Below are positions 38,013 through 47,208 of a stretch of DNA of 64,000 bases, in pieces. The position numbers and the translations under genes were made by a program. The notes beneath the pieces were generated by a model, which saw only the letters and a list, made by a program, of their open reading frames with translations, was not told where the DNA came from and searched no databases. The stretch covers positions 124,001-188,000 of the forward strand of contig NZ_JAFCKJ010000013.1 of the NCBI RefSeq assembly GCF_018130465.1. Reading direction: 5' to 3'. Each line of letters opens with the position of its first letter. The first letter of the stretch is position 1. Source of the stretch: Bradyrhizobium canariense (GTDB lineage Bacteria; Pseudomonadota; Alphaproteobacteria; Rhizobiales; Xanthobacteraceae).

Positions 38013-38495
38013 ATGGCCGCAACCTCGCAATATCTGACGCTCGGGCTCGCCGGCGAAACGTTCGGCATCAGCATCCGTAACGTCCGCGAAATCCTCGACA
38101 TGCGGCCGATCTCGCGCCTGCCGCATGCGCCGAATTTCCTGCTCGGCATGATCGACGTGCGCGGCAGCGGCTATCCGATCGTCGATCTCCGAACCAAGCT
38201 CGGCCTGCCGAGCGTGGCGGCTACCGAGGCGACCCGCATCATCATCCTCGACGTGCCGATGAAGGATCGTCTGGTCGGCGTCGGCTTCGTCGCCGACTGC
38301 GTGTTCGAGGTCACCGACATCGACGAGCAGGCGATCGAACCAATCCCCGAGGTCGGCGGCAAATGGCAGTCAAACTATGCAGCCGGCATCGGCCGCAAGG
38401 GCGAGAAATTTGTCGTCATCTTCGATCTCGCCAAGTTGATGGCGAACGATGAGATTCTGGAAGACAGCAGCGCGGATGCCTCCCGCGCCGCCTGA
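38013..38495 (+). CDS. cheW: Coupling protein CheW (second copy)
   Basis: A 160-residue CheW-domain protein (YLTLGLAGETFGISIRNVREI, PNFLLGMIDVRGSGYPIVDLRTKLGL, VFEVTDIDEQAIEPIPEVGG). It is clearly different in sequence from the first copy and ends with an extra tail DEILEDSSADASRAA. It lies between the two MCP genes, 63 bp after the first and 59 bp before the second. It may couple a different set of receptors to the single CheA, or compete with copy one. Confidence 0.93.
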   Translation: MAATSQYLTLGLAGETFGISIRNVREILDMRPISRLPHAPNFLLGMIDVRGSGYPIVDLRTKLGLPSVAATEATRIIILDVPMKDRLVGVGFVADCVFEVTDIDEQAIEPIPEVGGKWQSNYAAGIGRKGEKFVVIFDLAKLMANDEILEDSSADASRAA

Positions 38496-38554
38496 GTTTG
38501 CAAGAGTGAAGCGTGGCCAAGCGTAGCACCCCAATTCGAACCAACGAGACCGAC

Positions 38555-40357
38555 ATGAGATTCACCGTCAAAGCCAAGCTTGCCAGCGCCTTCGGCGTCG
38601 TCATCCTGCTCTCCATGGTCGCCGGCGGCGTCGCCTATATGAAGTTGAACGACATGGTCGCGACCGCCGAGCACCTGTCGGCCAGGGCCGGTCGGCTGGC
38701 GAAAGTCGGCGAGCTTCAGGAAGCCGTATTGCTTCAGGTGCGAGCGGAAAAGAACACCATCCTGGCGGCCGATGCCGATCAGGACAAGTTTATCGGCCAG
38801 ATCGCCCAGCTTCGCGAGCGCGCCTTGAAGGTGAAGGACGAGGTCTACGCCAGTGCGAGCGAGACCGGCAGGAAACTGATCGAGACGTTCGCCAACGCGT
38901 ACGCAAATGCGAACAACGTCCAGGATCAAACGCTCGCGTTGGCGAAGCACGATAGGGCCAAGGCGACCGAGCGGTCCATGACCGAGGGCCTGAAGGCCTC
39001 CACGCCGGCACTCAACGCGGCGAGCGATTACATCACCTATGTCAAGAAACAGATGGCTGACGAGAGCGAGCAGGCAAGAATCGACGGTGGCCGCGCCATC
39101 ATCATTCTGCTCTCGCTGATCCTCGCATCGCTGGTCATTGCTATAGGTGCCGCCGTCTGGATGGCGCTGAACATCAGCCGGTCGCTTTCCAATGCGGTAA
39201 GCCTCGCGGACGCGGTGGCAATCGGCGATCTCAGCCAGAAGATCGAGTCCTTTAGCAATGACGAGATCGGGGATCTCATCAAGTCGCTGAATGCGATGAC
39301 TGTAAATCTGAACCAGACTGCGGCTGTGGCCAACGAGATCGCACATGGCAATCTCACGGTCGAAGCCAAGCCGCTGTCGGAGAAGGATACGCTGGGCCTT
39401 GCACTCGAGCGCATGGTGGAAAAGCTCCGTCAGATCGTGTCGGAGGCCTTGACCGCGGCGCAGAACGTCTCCGCGGGCAGCCAGGAGCTCTCCGCCAGCG
39501 CCGAGCAGTTGTCGCAGGGCGCCACCGAGCAGGCTTCGTCAGCGGAAGAGGCTTCCTCCTCGATGGAGGAGATGGCTTCGAACGTGAAGCAGAACGCCGA
39601 CAACGCCAACCAGACCGAGAAAATCGCCGCGCAGTCGGCCAAGGACGCCGAGGCCAGCGGCGCCGCGGTGGGGCGCGCCGTCAATGCGATGCAGACCATC
39701 GCCGAGAAGATCACGATCGTGCAGGAGATTGCACGCCAGACCGACCTGCTCGCGCTCAATGCGGCGGTCGAGGCTGCGCGCGCCGGCGAGCACGGCAAGG
39801 GCTTTGCGGTGGTGGCCTCCGAAGTGCGCAAGCTTGCCGAGCGCAGCCAGGCTGCGGCGGCCGAGATCGGCACATTGTCGACCGAAACCGTCAAGGTCGC
39901 GCAGGAAGCCGGCAATATGCTCGCCAAGCTCGTTCCGGACATCAAGAAGACCGCCGAGCTCGTCGAGGAAATCACCGCGGCCTGCCGCGAGCAGGACGTT
40001 GGCTCAGCCCAGATCAACCAGGCGATCCAGCAGCTCGACAAGGTCGGCCAGCAGAACGCCAGCGCGTCCGAGCAGGTGTCCTCGACCTCCGAGGAGCTGG
40101 CCTCGCAGGCCGAGCAGCTTCAGTCCACCATCGCTTACTTCCGCATCGAGCATGGCGGAAAGGGTCACGCGCCCGCGCCAATCGACCGGGCCGTCAACCA
40201 GCTGCGCGCCAAGGCGGTCACGATGGCGGCCGTCGAGCGTCCGGCCAAGAAGCCGCAGGCCAAGCCGGCGCGCGCCATGAAGGTGGCCGGTGGCGGCGGC
40301 TTCGCCTTCGACATGAACGACGGCGAGGACGATCGGGACGCCGATTTCCAGCGCTGA
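38555..40357 (+). CDS. Methyl-accepting chemotaxis protein (second of tandem pair)
   Basis: A 600-residue receptor paralogous along its whole length to the previous MCP. TM1 is at about 8-30, the periplasmic four-helix-like sensor is strongly diverged, TM2 is at about 185-206, and HAMP follows. It then has an additional 39-residue second HAMP-like segment ([20 protein letters not shown] and following) before the signalling hairpin, absent from copy one. The tip is [20 protein letters not shown]. The C-terminal tail is the same as copy one except for one residue (FDMND against FDMHD). ATG 38555 matches the start of copy one; a GTG at 38513 would add 14 unmatched residues. Confidence 0.94.
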   Translation: MRFTVKAKLASAFGVVILLSMVAGGVAYMKLNDMVATAEHLSARAGRLAKVGELQEAVLLQVRAEKNTILAADADQDKFIGQIAQLRERALKVKDEVYASASETGRKLIETFANAYANANNVQDQTLALAKHDRAKATERSMTEGLKASTPALNAASDYITYVKKQMADESEQARIDGGRAIIILLSLILASLVIAIGAAVWMALNISRSLSNAVSLADAVAIGDLSQKIESFSNDEIGDLIKSLNAMTVNLNQTAAVANEIAHGNLTVEAKPLSEKDTLGLALERMVEKLRQIVSEALTAAQNVSAGSQELSASAEQLSQGATEQASSAEEASSSMEEMASNVKQNADNANQTEKIAAQSAKDAEASGAAVGRAVNAMQTIAEKITIVQEIARQTDLLALNAAVEAARAGEHGKGFAVVASEVRKLAERSQAAAAEIGTLSTETVKVAQEAGNMLAKLVPDIKKTAELVEEITAACREQDVGSAQINQAIQQLDKVGQQNASASEQVSSTSEELASQAEQLQSTIAYFRIEHGGKGHAPAPIDRAVNQLRAKAVTMAAVERPAKKPQAKPARAMKVAGGGGFAFDMNDGEDDRDADFQR

Positions 40358-40494
40358 GACCCGTCAAGAGATCGGCCCATCCTTACCGGTGGGCCGAGCT
40401 GCCGCCACTGATTGTGTAAACGCGTGGGATTCAAGATGGCCCGTACGGCCCGACATTCAGTGCAGGCGGCCACCCCGGATGAGGGCAGGCAACG

Positions 40495-41349
40495 ATGATG
40501 CCCGCCGTGCAGGATACGGCCGTCCATCTGTCGGACCGCCACTTCCGGACCATCGCCGAATTGATCGAGGGCCAGGTCGGCATCAAGCTGCCGCAGGGCA
40601 AGCGGCTGATGCTGGAGGGGCGGCTGCACAAACGCGTCCGTGCGCTGAACTTTTCCGATCTCAACGAGTATGTTGATAACCTGTTCGAGGCGGATCATTT
40701 CGACACCGAGCTTACCCATCTCATCGACGTGGTGACGACCAACAAGACCGACTTCTTCCGGGAGCCCCAGCACTTCACCTTTATGCGGGAGGTCGCGATC
40801 CCAGCCTTGCTCAAATCGCATGGACGGAAGAACGCGAACCTGAAGGTCTGGAGCTCGGCGAGCTCCACCGGCATGGAAGCCTACACCACCGCCATGGTGC
40901 TGGACGACATGACGCGGAACGGCTCGCGGTTTCAGTACCGTATCCTCGGGACCGACATCTCGACCGCGGTGTTGCGCCTCGCCAAGGCCGCGATCTACAC
41001 CCGCGACGTGCTAGCCCCGGTGCCGGAACCCTTCGTGAAACGGTATTTCTTGTCGTCGCGGGACAAGTCGCGCGGCGAGGTGCGGGTGGTGCCGGAACTG
41101 CGGAGCATGGTGCATTTCATGCGGATGAACCTCATGGATGCGTCCTATCCCGTCGATCGCGACGTCGACATCATCTTCTGCCGCAACGTCCTGATTTATT
41201 TCGAGCGCGAGACGCAGCGCAAGGTGATCGAGCAATTGTGCAGCCATTTGCGGCCCGGCGGCTATCTGCTGGTCGGGCATTCGGAATCGATGATTCACAG
41301 TGCAGTGCCGGGTCTGAAGCAAGTTCAGCCGACGATTTTCAAGGTCTAG
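40495..41349 (+). CDS. cheR: Chemotaxis methyltransferase CheR
   Basis: A 284-residue SAM-dependent methyltransferase modifying receptor glutamates. There is an N-terminal helical domain ([32 protein letters not shown]), a [16 protein letters not shown] motif, then the SAM fold ([51 protein letters not shown]). The SAM loop reads [15 protein letters not shown] where most CheR proteins have a Cys and GEEPYS, a visible departure at motif I. Two adjacent ATG codons (40495, 40498) could start it. It lies 137 bp after the MCP and 16 bp before cheB. Confidence 0.94.
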   Translation: MMPAVQDTAVHLSDRHFRTIAELIEGQVGIKLPQGKRLMLEGRLHKRVRALNFSDLNEYVDNLFEADHFDTELTHLIDVVTTNKTDFFREPQHFTFMREVAIPALLKSHGRKNANLKVWSSASSTGMEAYTTAMVLDDMTRNGSRFQYRILGTDISTAVLRLAKAAIYTRDVLAPVPEPFVKRYFLSSRDKSRGEVRVVPELRSMVHFMRMNLMDASYPVDRDVDIIFCRNVLIYFERETQRKVIEQLCSHLRPGGYLLVGHSESMIHSAVPGLKQVQPTIFKV

Positions 41350-41365
41350 CCGGAGCGCAACCAAA

Positions 41366-42457
41366 ATGCCGAGGGAGAAAGTTCGCGTACTGATCGTGGA
41401 CGATTCGGCGTCGGTGCGCCAAATCCTGCAGACGATCCTCAATGACGATCCCGACATCGAGGTCATGGGAGCGGCGTCGGATCCGTTTGCGGCGGCGCGA
41501 CGTCTCCAGAACGAAATTCCCGATGTCATGATCCTCGACCTGGAAATGCCGCGCATGGACGGCATGACGTTCCTGCGCAAGATCATGGCGCAGCGTCCGA
41601 TCCCCGTGATCATCTGCTCCTCGCTGACCGAGGAGGGCTCGGACGTGATGTTCGAGGCGTTCGAGGCGGGCGCCGTCGACATCGTGCCGAAGCCGAAGAT
41701 CGACACGCGGCAGGCTTTGCTCGAATGCTCCACGCGGCTGCGCGAGGCCGTGAAGTCGGCAGCGCGTGCGCGGGTGCGCCCTCGTTCGGAGCGGCGGACG
41801 ATCGAGAAGAAGCTCACCGCGGACGCCATCATTCCACCCCCGGTGCAGGGCAAGGTCCGGCCGACGACCGAACGCATCGTGTGCATCGGTGCTTCGACCG
41901 GCGGAACCGAAGCGCTCAACGACGTTCTCGAAATGCTACCGCCGCACTGTCCGCCCATCGTTATCGTCCAGCACATGCCGGCAGGCTTCACCGCGGCCTT
42001 TGCCAGGCGTCTCGACAGCGTCTGCCAGATCCGGGTCAAGGAGGCCGAGGACGGCGAGCCGGTGCTGCCAGGCTGCGCCTATATCGCGCCGGGCGCCCGT
42101 CACATGCTGCTCCAGCGCATCGGCCTGCGCTACCAGATCGCCATCAAGGACGGCCCGCCGGTGTCGCGGCATCGCCCGTCCGTGGACGTGCTGTTCCGCT
42201 CGGCGGCCCAGCATGCGGGCGCCAACGCGCTTGGTGTGATCATGACCGGCATGGGCGACGACGGCGCACGCGGAATGCTGGAGATGCGCAAGCTCGGCGC
42301 CTCGACACGGGCGCAGGATGAGGAGAGCTGCGTGGTGTTCGGCATGCCCAAGGAAGCCATTGCCCATGGCGGTGTCGAAAAGGTCGTCTCGCTGCATCAT
42401 ATCCCGCGCGAGATCATGCTCTGGTACCAGGCCGGGCATACGGCGCTGACAGGTTGA
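41366..42457 (+). CDS. cheB: Chemotaxis response regulator protein-glutamate methylesterase CheB
   Basis: A 363-residue two-domain enzyme. The receiver domain has acceptor D58 ([13 protein letters not shown]). A linker at about 125-165 follows, then the methylesterase domain with catalytic S177 ([10 protein letters not shown]), H203 ([13 protein letters not shown]) and D299 ([11 protein letters not shown]). It removes methyl groups from, and deamidates, receptor glutamines in opposition to CheR. The stop (42455-42457) is 5 bp before the next gene, so translation is probably coupled. Confidence 0.95.
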   Translation: MPREKVRVLIVDDSASVRQILQTILNDDPDIEVMGAASDPFAAARRLQNEIPDVMILDLEMPRMDGMTFLRKIMAQRPIPVIICSSLTEEGSDVMFEAFEAGAVDIVPKPKIDTRQALLECSTRLREAVKSAARARVRPRSERRTIEKKLTADAIIPPPVQGKVRPTTERIVCIGASTGGTEALNDVLEMLPPHCPPIVIVQHMPAGFTAAFARRLDSVCQIRVKEAEDGEPVLPGCAYIAPGARHMLLQRIGLRYQIAIKDGPPVSRHRPSVDVLFRSAAQHAGANALGVIMTGMGDDGARGMLEMRKLGASTRAQDEESCVVFGMPKEAIAHGGVEKVVSLHHIPREIMLWYQAGHTALTG

Positions 42458-42462
42458 TCGCA

Positions 42463-44190
42463 ATGTCTGCCATTCCTGCCAATACGCTCGCCGAGGCGAC
42501 CGCCGCGATCGATGACGTCTCGTCGCGGATCGAGGAGGTCTTTGCGCGGGTCGGCCACGAGCTTGGGCGCGGCCACCTCATCTTCAAGGAGCTGAACCAG
42601 GGCCTCGCGACGCTCTCCGAGGAGCTCGCGGGCGCCGAGATCGAGGGGGCGGCGACGGCGCTACAGGAGATCGCCGCACGGCTCAGCGAGCTTGCGCAGG
42701 CACTCCCGGCCGAGAGCGCCCTGCTTGCGACGATCGGCACGAGCACCGCGCAGGCGTCTTCGCTGCTCAAGCCGCTGTTCAAGCACATCCAGATGATCAC
42801 CATCATCGCGCGCAGCGCGCGGATCGAGGCGGCTTCGCTCGACGGCGACCGGGAGGGTTTTCTGGCCTTCACGCAGGAGGCCTACGATCTCGGCAAGGCG
42901 GTGCAGCGTTCGATCGAGGGCTGCGCGCGGGATCAGCAGCGCCTGTCGGAAGCGGTCGCCACCGCCTCCGGCCGGCAGAAGGAGTTCGAGAGCCGTTACG
43001 GGAACCAACTGGTGTCGGAGAGCGCCGAGCTCGGAGCAGCCTATTCGGGATTGCGCGACCAGCGCCGCAACAGCAGCCAGCTCGCCGTTCTTGCCAGCAG
43101 CAGCACCAAAAAGATCGCCGAGGCGGTCGGCAGCGCCATCATTTCCCTGCAGGCGGGAGACAGCACACGCCAGCGTCTCGAGCACGTCTCTCACGGCCTC
43201 GGCCTGGTGTCGGGCTCCGCCCCGAACCTCGTTCCCGAACCGGTTGCGAGCGACGACGGCGCGCGCGCGATCTGCCTGTTGCAGGCGGCCCTGCTCAGGG
43301 ACGCCCAGCGCGAGTTCGGCGGCGACATCGGCCAGATCGTTCGCGCGCTGACGGCCATCCTGCACGATGCGGGAAGCGTCGTCGGCCACGGCCGCACGCT
43401 GTTCGGCGGTGAGGATGGTGGCTCGTCGTCGTTCCTGGCGCGCATCAAGCAGACGCTGGCGCACGCCTCGACCCTGATCGCGACCTGCGAGGGTGCCGGC
43501 CGCTCGGTCGACGAGGCGCTCGCGATCGTCGAGGACACGCTGGCAAAATTTCGCCACGCGATCGCCGGCCTCGCCGAGGCGAGCGTCGACATCACGCTGA
43601 TCGGAATGAACGCCGGCCTCAAGGCAAGCCATCTCGGCAGCCGCGGCAGTGCCTTCGTCGTCATCGCCAACGAGCTCAAGGCGACCGCCGACCAGGTCTC
43701 GGCGGGCGCAGGGCGCCTGCGGCCCGTGCTCGACGGCATCGAGCGGTCGGCCAGGGAGTTGAAGGAGCTCCGCGTGCAGGGCGATCCCACGCAGCTCACC
43801 AACCTCGAGCCGCAGATCCTCCAGGCGCTGCGCGAGGTCGAGGCCGGCAACGAACGGCTCGGCAAGCTGATGAGCCGGCTCGTCGACGAGGGCGCGGAGT
43901 TCGAGCGTCTGATGAATTCGGCGCAAGGCCTGATGACCACGCTCGGCGACAGCTCCGCGGCATTGCCCGCGGTCGCCGCGCGCCTCGAGACTGCGAGCGC
44001 GGGCGCACTGCGGCCGAAGCCCCATGCAGAGGACGAAGCGATGCTCGACGATCTGTTCGCGCACTACACCATGGAGCGCGAGCGGGCCGTCCACCGGGAA
44101 TTCCTTCAAGCGCTGGGGCTGGCGTCGATCGCCGCCGCGCGCCGGGTCGAGGCGGTCGAGACCGCCGATGACGGCATAGAATTATTTTAA
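42463..44190 (+). CDS. Soluble protein with two degenerate MCP-like hairpins
   Basis: A 575-residue, nearly all-helical protein without membrane spans, following cheB by 5 bp. Two segments echo the MCP signalling tip: residues about 108-150 (IIARSARIEAASLDGDREGF and on to LGKAVQRS) and about 373-415 (LIGMNAGLKASHLGSRGSAF and on to LKATADQ). Both keep the nxaxxEA..G..G.F..... pattern but have lost the near-invariant ALNAAIEAARAGE core, so a normal CheA/CheW contact is doubtful. ATG 42463 is preferred over a TTG at 42454. Family name unknown to me. Possible roles are a cytoplasmic receptor, scaffold or CheB/CheR target. Confidence 0.78.
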   Translation: MSAIPANTLAEATAAIDDVSSRIEEVFARVGHELGRGHLIFKELNQGLATLSEELAGAEIEGAATALQEIAARLSELAQALPAESALLATIGTSTAQASSLLKPLFKHIQMITIIARSARIEAASLDGDREGFLAFTQEAYDLGKAVQRSIEGCARDQQRLSEAVATASGRQKEFESRYGNQLVSESAELGAAYSGLRDQRRNSSQLAVLASSSTKKIAEAVGSAIISLQAGDSTRQRLEHVSHGLGLVSGSAPNLVPEPVASDDGARAICLLQAALLRDAQREFGGDIGQIVRALTAILHDAGSVVGHGRTLFGGEDGGSSSFLARIKQTLAHASTLIATCEGAGRSVDEALAIVEDTLAKFRHAIAGLAEASVDITLIGMNAGLKASHLGSRGSAFVVIANELKATADQVSAGAGRLRPVLDGIERSARELKELRVQGDPTQLTNLEPQILQALREVEAGNERLGKLMSRLVDEGAEFERLMNSAQGLMTTLGDSSAALPAVAARLETASAGALRPKPHAEDEAMLDDLFAHYTMERERAVHREFLQALGLASIAAARRVEAVETADDGIELF

Positions 44191-44339
44191 CTCGCTGTCG
44201 GCATCGCATCGCGCGTCGGCAGCAATTTGACCGGTTGGTTTTGCAAGGCGTTAACCGTGGCGGAATGCTTGCCGCGTCGGTCATTGTCGCGCCCCAGAGT
44301 TGGTTGCAAATACGTTTGAATTTCACGGCGGATGTTTTC

Positions 44340-44783
44340 ATGCTGAGAGACGGCAAATACGCTGCATGGTTCAGGACCCCGCGCGGTCAGGGCACGGGCG
44401 TCGTGCATCTGGCGGAGGGGCGAATCTCCGGCAGCGACAGCTTCTTCACGTATGGCGGCTCTTATCGAATCGACGAGCAACGCTTCACGGCGGTTCTGAC
44501 CACGCGGCGACATGCCGAGGGACCGCCGACCGTGTTCGGCCCTGACGAGGTCGAGCTCAAGCTCGCGGGCGTGTGCAGCGGCGCGATGGCGACCTGCTCG
44601 GGAACGGCCAGGGAAGCACCCGATGTGACGTTCGAGGCGACGCTGATCTACAGCCAGGAAGATGCGCCGGCCAGCGACGCCCGATGCGCGGTCGTGAAAC
44701 TCAATGGCAAATTGCCCAAGGGCCTCGACAGCCGTTCCCGGCCGCACCATCCGTTCACGCCGCCCAAAGCGACCCTCTCTTAA
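44340..44783 (+). CDS. GrlR-like protein
   Basis: A 147-residue protein resembling the GrlR fold (small beta-barrel, known as a type III secretion regulator in enteric pathogens). It opens MLRDGKYAAWFRTPRGQGTG, then VVHLAEGRISGSDSFFTYGG and SYRIDEQRFTAVLTTRRHAE, the pattern of an N-terminal conserved block with G.I.GGDS.Y.Y.G.Y. The second half (LAGVCSGAMATCSGTAREAP) carries three cysteines. ATG 44340 directly precedes the conserved block; the frame to 44235 is not needed. No secretion genes are nearby, so the name reflects fold only. It follows the chemotaxis operon by 149 bp. Confidence 0.6.
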   Translation: MLRDGKYAAWFRTPRGQGTGVVHLAEGRISGSDSFFTYGGSYRIDEQRFTAVLTTRRHAEGPPTVFGPDEVELKLAGVCSGAMATCSGTAREAPDVTFEATLIYSQEDAPASDARCAVVKLNGKLPKGLDSRSRPHHPFTPPKATLS

Positions 44784-44805
44784 GGCGCCCGCGTCTTAGT
44801 TTTAC

Positions 44806-44852
44806 GTTGACGCTGTTGTCGCGAAAACATGGTGCGATCGCACTGCGTCAAC
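44806..44852. promoter_or_regulatory. Nested inverted repeats upstream of the 44910 gene
   Basis: Outer arms GTTGACGC (44806-44813) and GCGTCAAC (44845-44852) enclose a perfect palindrome GTGCGATCGCAC (44832-44843). The block is 58 bp before the next start codon and directly after the GrlR-like gene, so it could be an operator, a terminator for the upstream gene, or both. Confidence 0.45.
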
Positions 44853-44909
44853 TCTGCTTTTAGAGCTGAAATCTAGGTTGAGGCCCACAACAAAAAGACG
44901 GACAGGGAC

Positions 44910-45194
44910 ATGCCTCAGATCTGGATGACATACGACGAACTAGGGACACTCAGCGGCTGTAGTGCCGCCGAGGCCAGGATGCAGGCGCTGCATCTGTCGC
45001 TCGATCGCCGCAAGAGCCGCGACGGGAACACCCGCGTCAAGCTGAACGCCGCATTGATGGCCCGGTTTTTCGAGACCATTCGTGAAGCCGATTTCGACCT
45101 CGACGATGCGATCGCCGCGTTGCGCGATGCGCATCGGCAGATGTCGGGAGTTGTCGCAGCCGATCCGGCAAGCGTCGGGCGCGGAGTGGCGTAA
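44910..45194 (+). CDS. Small helix-turn-helix-like protein, uncharacterised
   Basis: A 94-residue cytoplasmic protein with a good SD (GGACAGGGAC) before ATG 44910. The N-terminal half, IWMTYDELGTLSGCSAAEAR followed by a basic RRKSRDGNTRVKLN, looks like a winged helix of the excisionase/MerR style. The second half is helical (FETIREADFDLDDAIAALRD). No named family is recognised. Single-gene unit with nested palindromes upstream. A DNA-binding role is a guess. Confidence 0.6.
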   Translation: MPQIWMTYDELGTLSGCSAAEARMQALHLSLDRRKSRDGNTRVKLNAALMARFFETIREADFDLDDAIAALRDAHRQMSGVVAADPASVGRGVA

Positions 45195-45278
45195 GCCCGC
45201 CGATCCGGCAGCAATCGACAGTTTTTTCGAAGCAAAAAGCTCAAGCGCGATGACGATTCATTCGAATCCCATCGCGCT

Positions 45279-45644
45279 TCAGGACGGCGGTCTCGGTAGA
45301 AAAGCCAGAATGGATTGAGCCAGAAGGACGCCGACGGTGCCGCCTGCCGCCTTTTGCAACACGTCGATCAAACGGGGATCGCGATCCGGCGTCACCGCCT
45401 GCAATATCTCGAGCCCGATTGCGACGGCGACCACGAAGGCGCAAGCCAGTTTGAGCCGTCCCGGCAGCAGGAAAGACAGAAGGAAGCCCAAGAGGCCGTA
45501 GGCGCTGAAGCGCTCGATCACCACGACCCAATAGGCTTCCGCATGGCCCACGAGCGCCGGCCTGCCCGCGAGCTTGGCGAGCGTGGCATAGATGATCAGC
45601 ACGAGGCAGATTGCCGCGGCTGCGATGAGATGGTTGCGGCGCAT
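45279..45644 (-). CDS. VanZ-like membrane protein
   Basis: A 121-residue integral membrane protein with about four hydrophobic helices (HLIAAAAICLVLIIYATLA, FSAYGLLGFLLSFLLPG, LKLACAFVVAVAIGLEILQA, AAGGTVGVLLAQSILAFL). The E-I-L-Q-x(8)-R-x-x-x-x-D-x-L-x-x-x-x-G motif (GLEILQAVTPDRDPRLIDVL) is the VanZ signature. Function in most bacteria is unknown. ATG 45644 starts the first helix. No operon partner. Confidence 0.72.
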   Translation of the reverse strand: MRRNHLIAAAAICLVLIIYATLAKLAGRPALVGHAEAYWVVVIERFSAYGLLGFLLSFLLPGRLKLACAFVVAVAIGLEILQAVTPDRDPRLIDVLQKAAGGTVGVLLAQSILAFLPRPPS

Positions 45645-45771
45645 GCCGCCAGCATAGCCGTTCGGCCGGTTCGCCGCTCTCGAAAGCCAAGAACATCGTT
45701 AAGGTTCAAAATCTTTCGAGGACATGAACCGAGGTTCGCGGGCGACCTGAAGCGTCCGCAGGGACCGACGT

Positions 45772-46023
45772 TCAACGCCGATTGTAGGACCAGCCCTGGT
45801 CGACATTGGTCGGGTAGTGGGCCGCGAAGTACGGATTCTTGAGGCAGTTTCGCGCGGGATCATAGATCCAGTCCGCGCATTCCCGGTAATTCAGGAATCT
45901 GCAATCGAAACCAAATGCGCACCATGGCGCGCCATTCGGAAATCCGAACCGCACGGGGACTTGCGCCGACGCCACTGAAGGCAGAGCCAGGAGCAAAGCT
46001 ACGGCGAGTGCGCGGGACAACAT
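45772..46023 (-). CDS. DUF3551-like small secreted Cys-rich protein
   Basis: An 83-residue protein with a signal peptide (MLSRALAVALLLALPSVASA) and a compact Cys-rich mature part: WCAFGFDCRFLNYRECADWI then CLKNPYF. Four cysteines with the W-C-A-x4-C-x6-C pattern match the DUF3551 family, which is abundant in Bradyrhizobium. ATG 46023 is chosen so that translation begins at the signal peptide; the longer frame to 46128 is unneeded. Role unknown. Confidence 0.7.
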   Translation of the reverse strand: MLSRALAVALLLALPSVASAQVPVRFGFPNGAPWCAFGFDCRFLNYRECADWIYDPARNCLKNPYFAAHYPTNVDQGWSYNRR

Positions 46024-46254
46024 GATGCATTCCTCCAATAACGACCGAGCGGTATCGAAGCCAATCGCGTGACGATCTTCCGCCGGAAAGGGGCGACATT
46101 CAATCTTGGTCGCCGGATAGCTTAACATCGAGAAGCCGAGAGATCGAGAGCGCTGAAGGCGTTCGGGCTGCGTCGATCGGCGTCTTTCGTTCCTCGGTCG
46201 ATGAGGCAGCCGCGCCCGTCCATCATGCGTCGCGCACGGCCGGCGCGAAGGAGG

Positions 46255-46428
46255 CTAGCTCTTCTTGGAGCTCTTGGACTTCAGCGACAGGCCGAGGCGC
46301 AGGGCCATGCGCTTGACCGCATCGGGCGAGCGCCCGAGAAGTTTCGCTGCTTCTTCCAGCGAAGTCGAAGACTTGGCCAACTCCATCAGCCGGCGGTCTT
46401 CCTTGAACGACCAGGGCCTGCGCGCCAT
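46255..46428 (-). CDS. Small SANT/Myb-like helix-turn-helix protein
   Basis: A 57-residue basic protein: MARRPWSFKEDRRLMELAKS, STSLEEAAKLLGRSPDAVKR, MALRLGLSLKSKSSKKS. The W-x-x-x-E-D-x-x-L start and the AAKLLGRSPDAVKRMA helix resemble a SANT/Myb-type or sigma-70 region-4-like HTH. The Lys/Ser-rich tail may contact DNA. ATG 46428 is preceded by GAGAGGA at a long spacing; an in-frame ATG at 46440 is possible. Similar short proteins are widespread in Bradyrhizobium, in my recollection. Single gene. Confidence 0.6.
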   Translation of the reverse strand: MARRPWSFKEDRRLMELAKSSTSLEEAAKLLGRSPDAVKRMALRLGLSLKSKSSKKS

Positions 46429-47208
46429 AACTGAAATCATCCTCTCGTCGACACAACGACAAAGCCGCCAAGCGGACCCACGTGCGCTCGACGGCTGTGC
46501 CTGGGTGGGGCCGGGTCTGGGGAGCCCGGTGCGAAGATGGATATGCGATCCCGCGGCGTTCGCAACAAACAACGCCGGTTAAGCTAACCGCTCAACCTTA
46601 CCGCGATGAATTCGCCGGCTGACGTTCCGTATAACCACGGAGTTTTGCTGATGTGCGCGCCGATCGGAGAGCGGTCGCCGAGCGGCGGCCGGTCCTGTGG
46701 CGCCGTGATGATGAGGATACCCGATACCGCGAACAGCGGCCGATGGATCGTCGGCTCATCGAAGACAGAAGGGATCTGCTTCGAGAACCATGGCGGTGGC
46801 GGCGTCGAGCCGGGAACCGGTTCGCCCGGCCAGGACCATGCCCTTCATATGTACGCGAAGCCCGTGCCGGTCACATCGACTTGACAATGGATGGCGCGGT
46901 GGGGGCGAACCGGTCCCACGGGTGGCGGACGTCGTGCCAAACGGGAGACATCATCTCGCCGTGATCACTTGCGCGCGACCGGGAATCGTCGTCGTGACGG
47001 CTCGTCGCGGAATCAACGATGGATTGAATCATCGCATGGCGTTGATCGCAATGGCTTGCATCGAGAATCGATCCAATCGTGACGCATGCATGCGATAACG
47101 ATCTCGATGAGCAGCATTGCGCTTCTCTCAGACGGCTCGTCACGAGATCGTCGAATTCGTTCGGCTATGGTCGCGCGCAAACAACCACGAACAAATCAGA
47201 AGACCGAG
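46429..47208. other. 780-bp region without a convincing gene
   Basis: Several short overlapping frames occur (for example 46606-46884 and 46653-46964 forward), but none has a good SD together with a recognisable or compositionally plausible protein. The section 46960-47110 is rich in GATC, TCGCG and GCATG words. I see no tRNA, and no terminator pair longer than 8 bp. It could hold small RNAs or decayed sequence. Confidence 0.4.

Noticed and set aside
42454-42462. Start of the double-hairpin protein at TTG 42454
   Set aside because: It would overlap cheB by 4 bp, which is possible, but an ATG 9 bases later is the better codon; kept only as an alternative.
46606-46884. 92-codon plus-strand ORF in the long gap
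   Set aside because: No SD, no hydrophobic or domain pattern, and overlapping alternative frames of equal quality.
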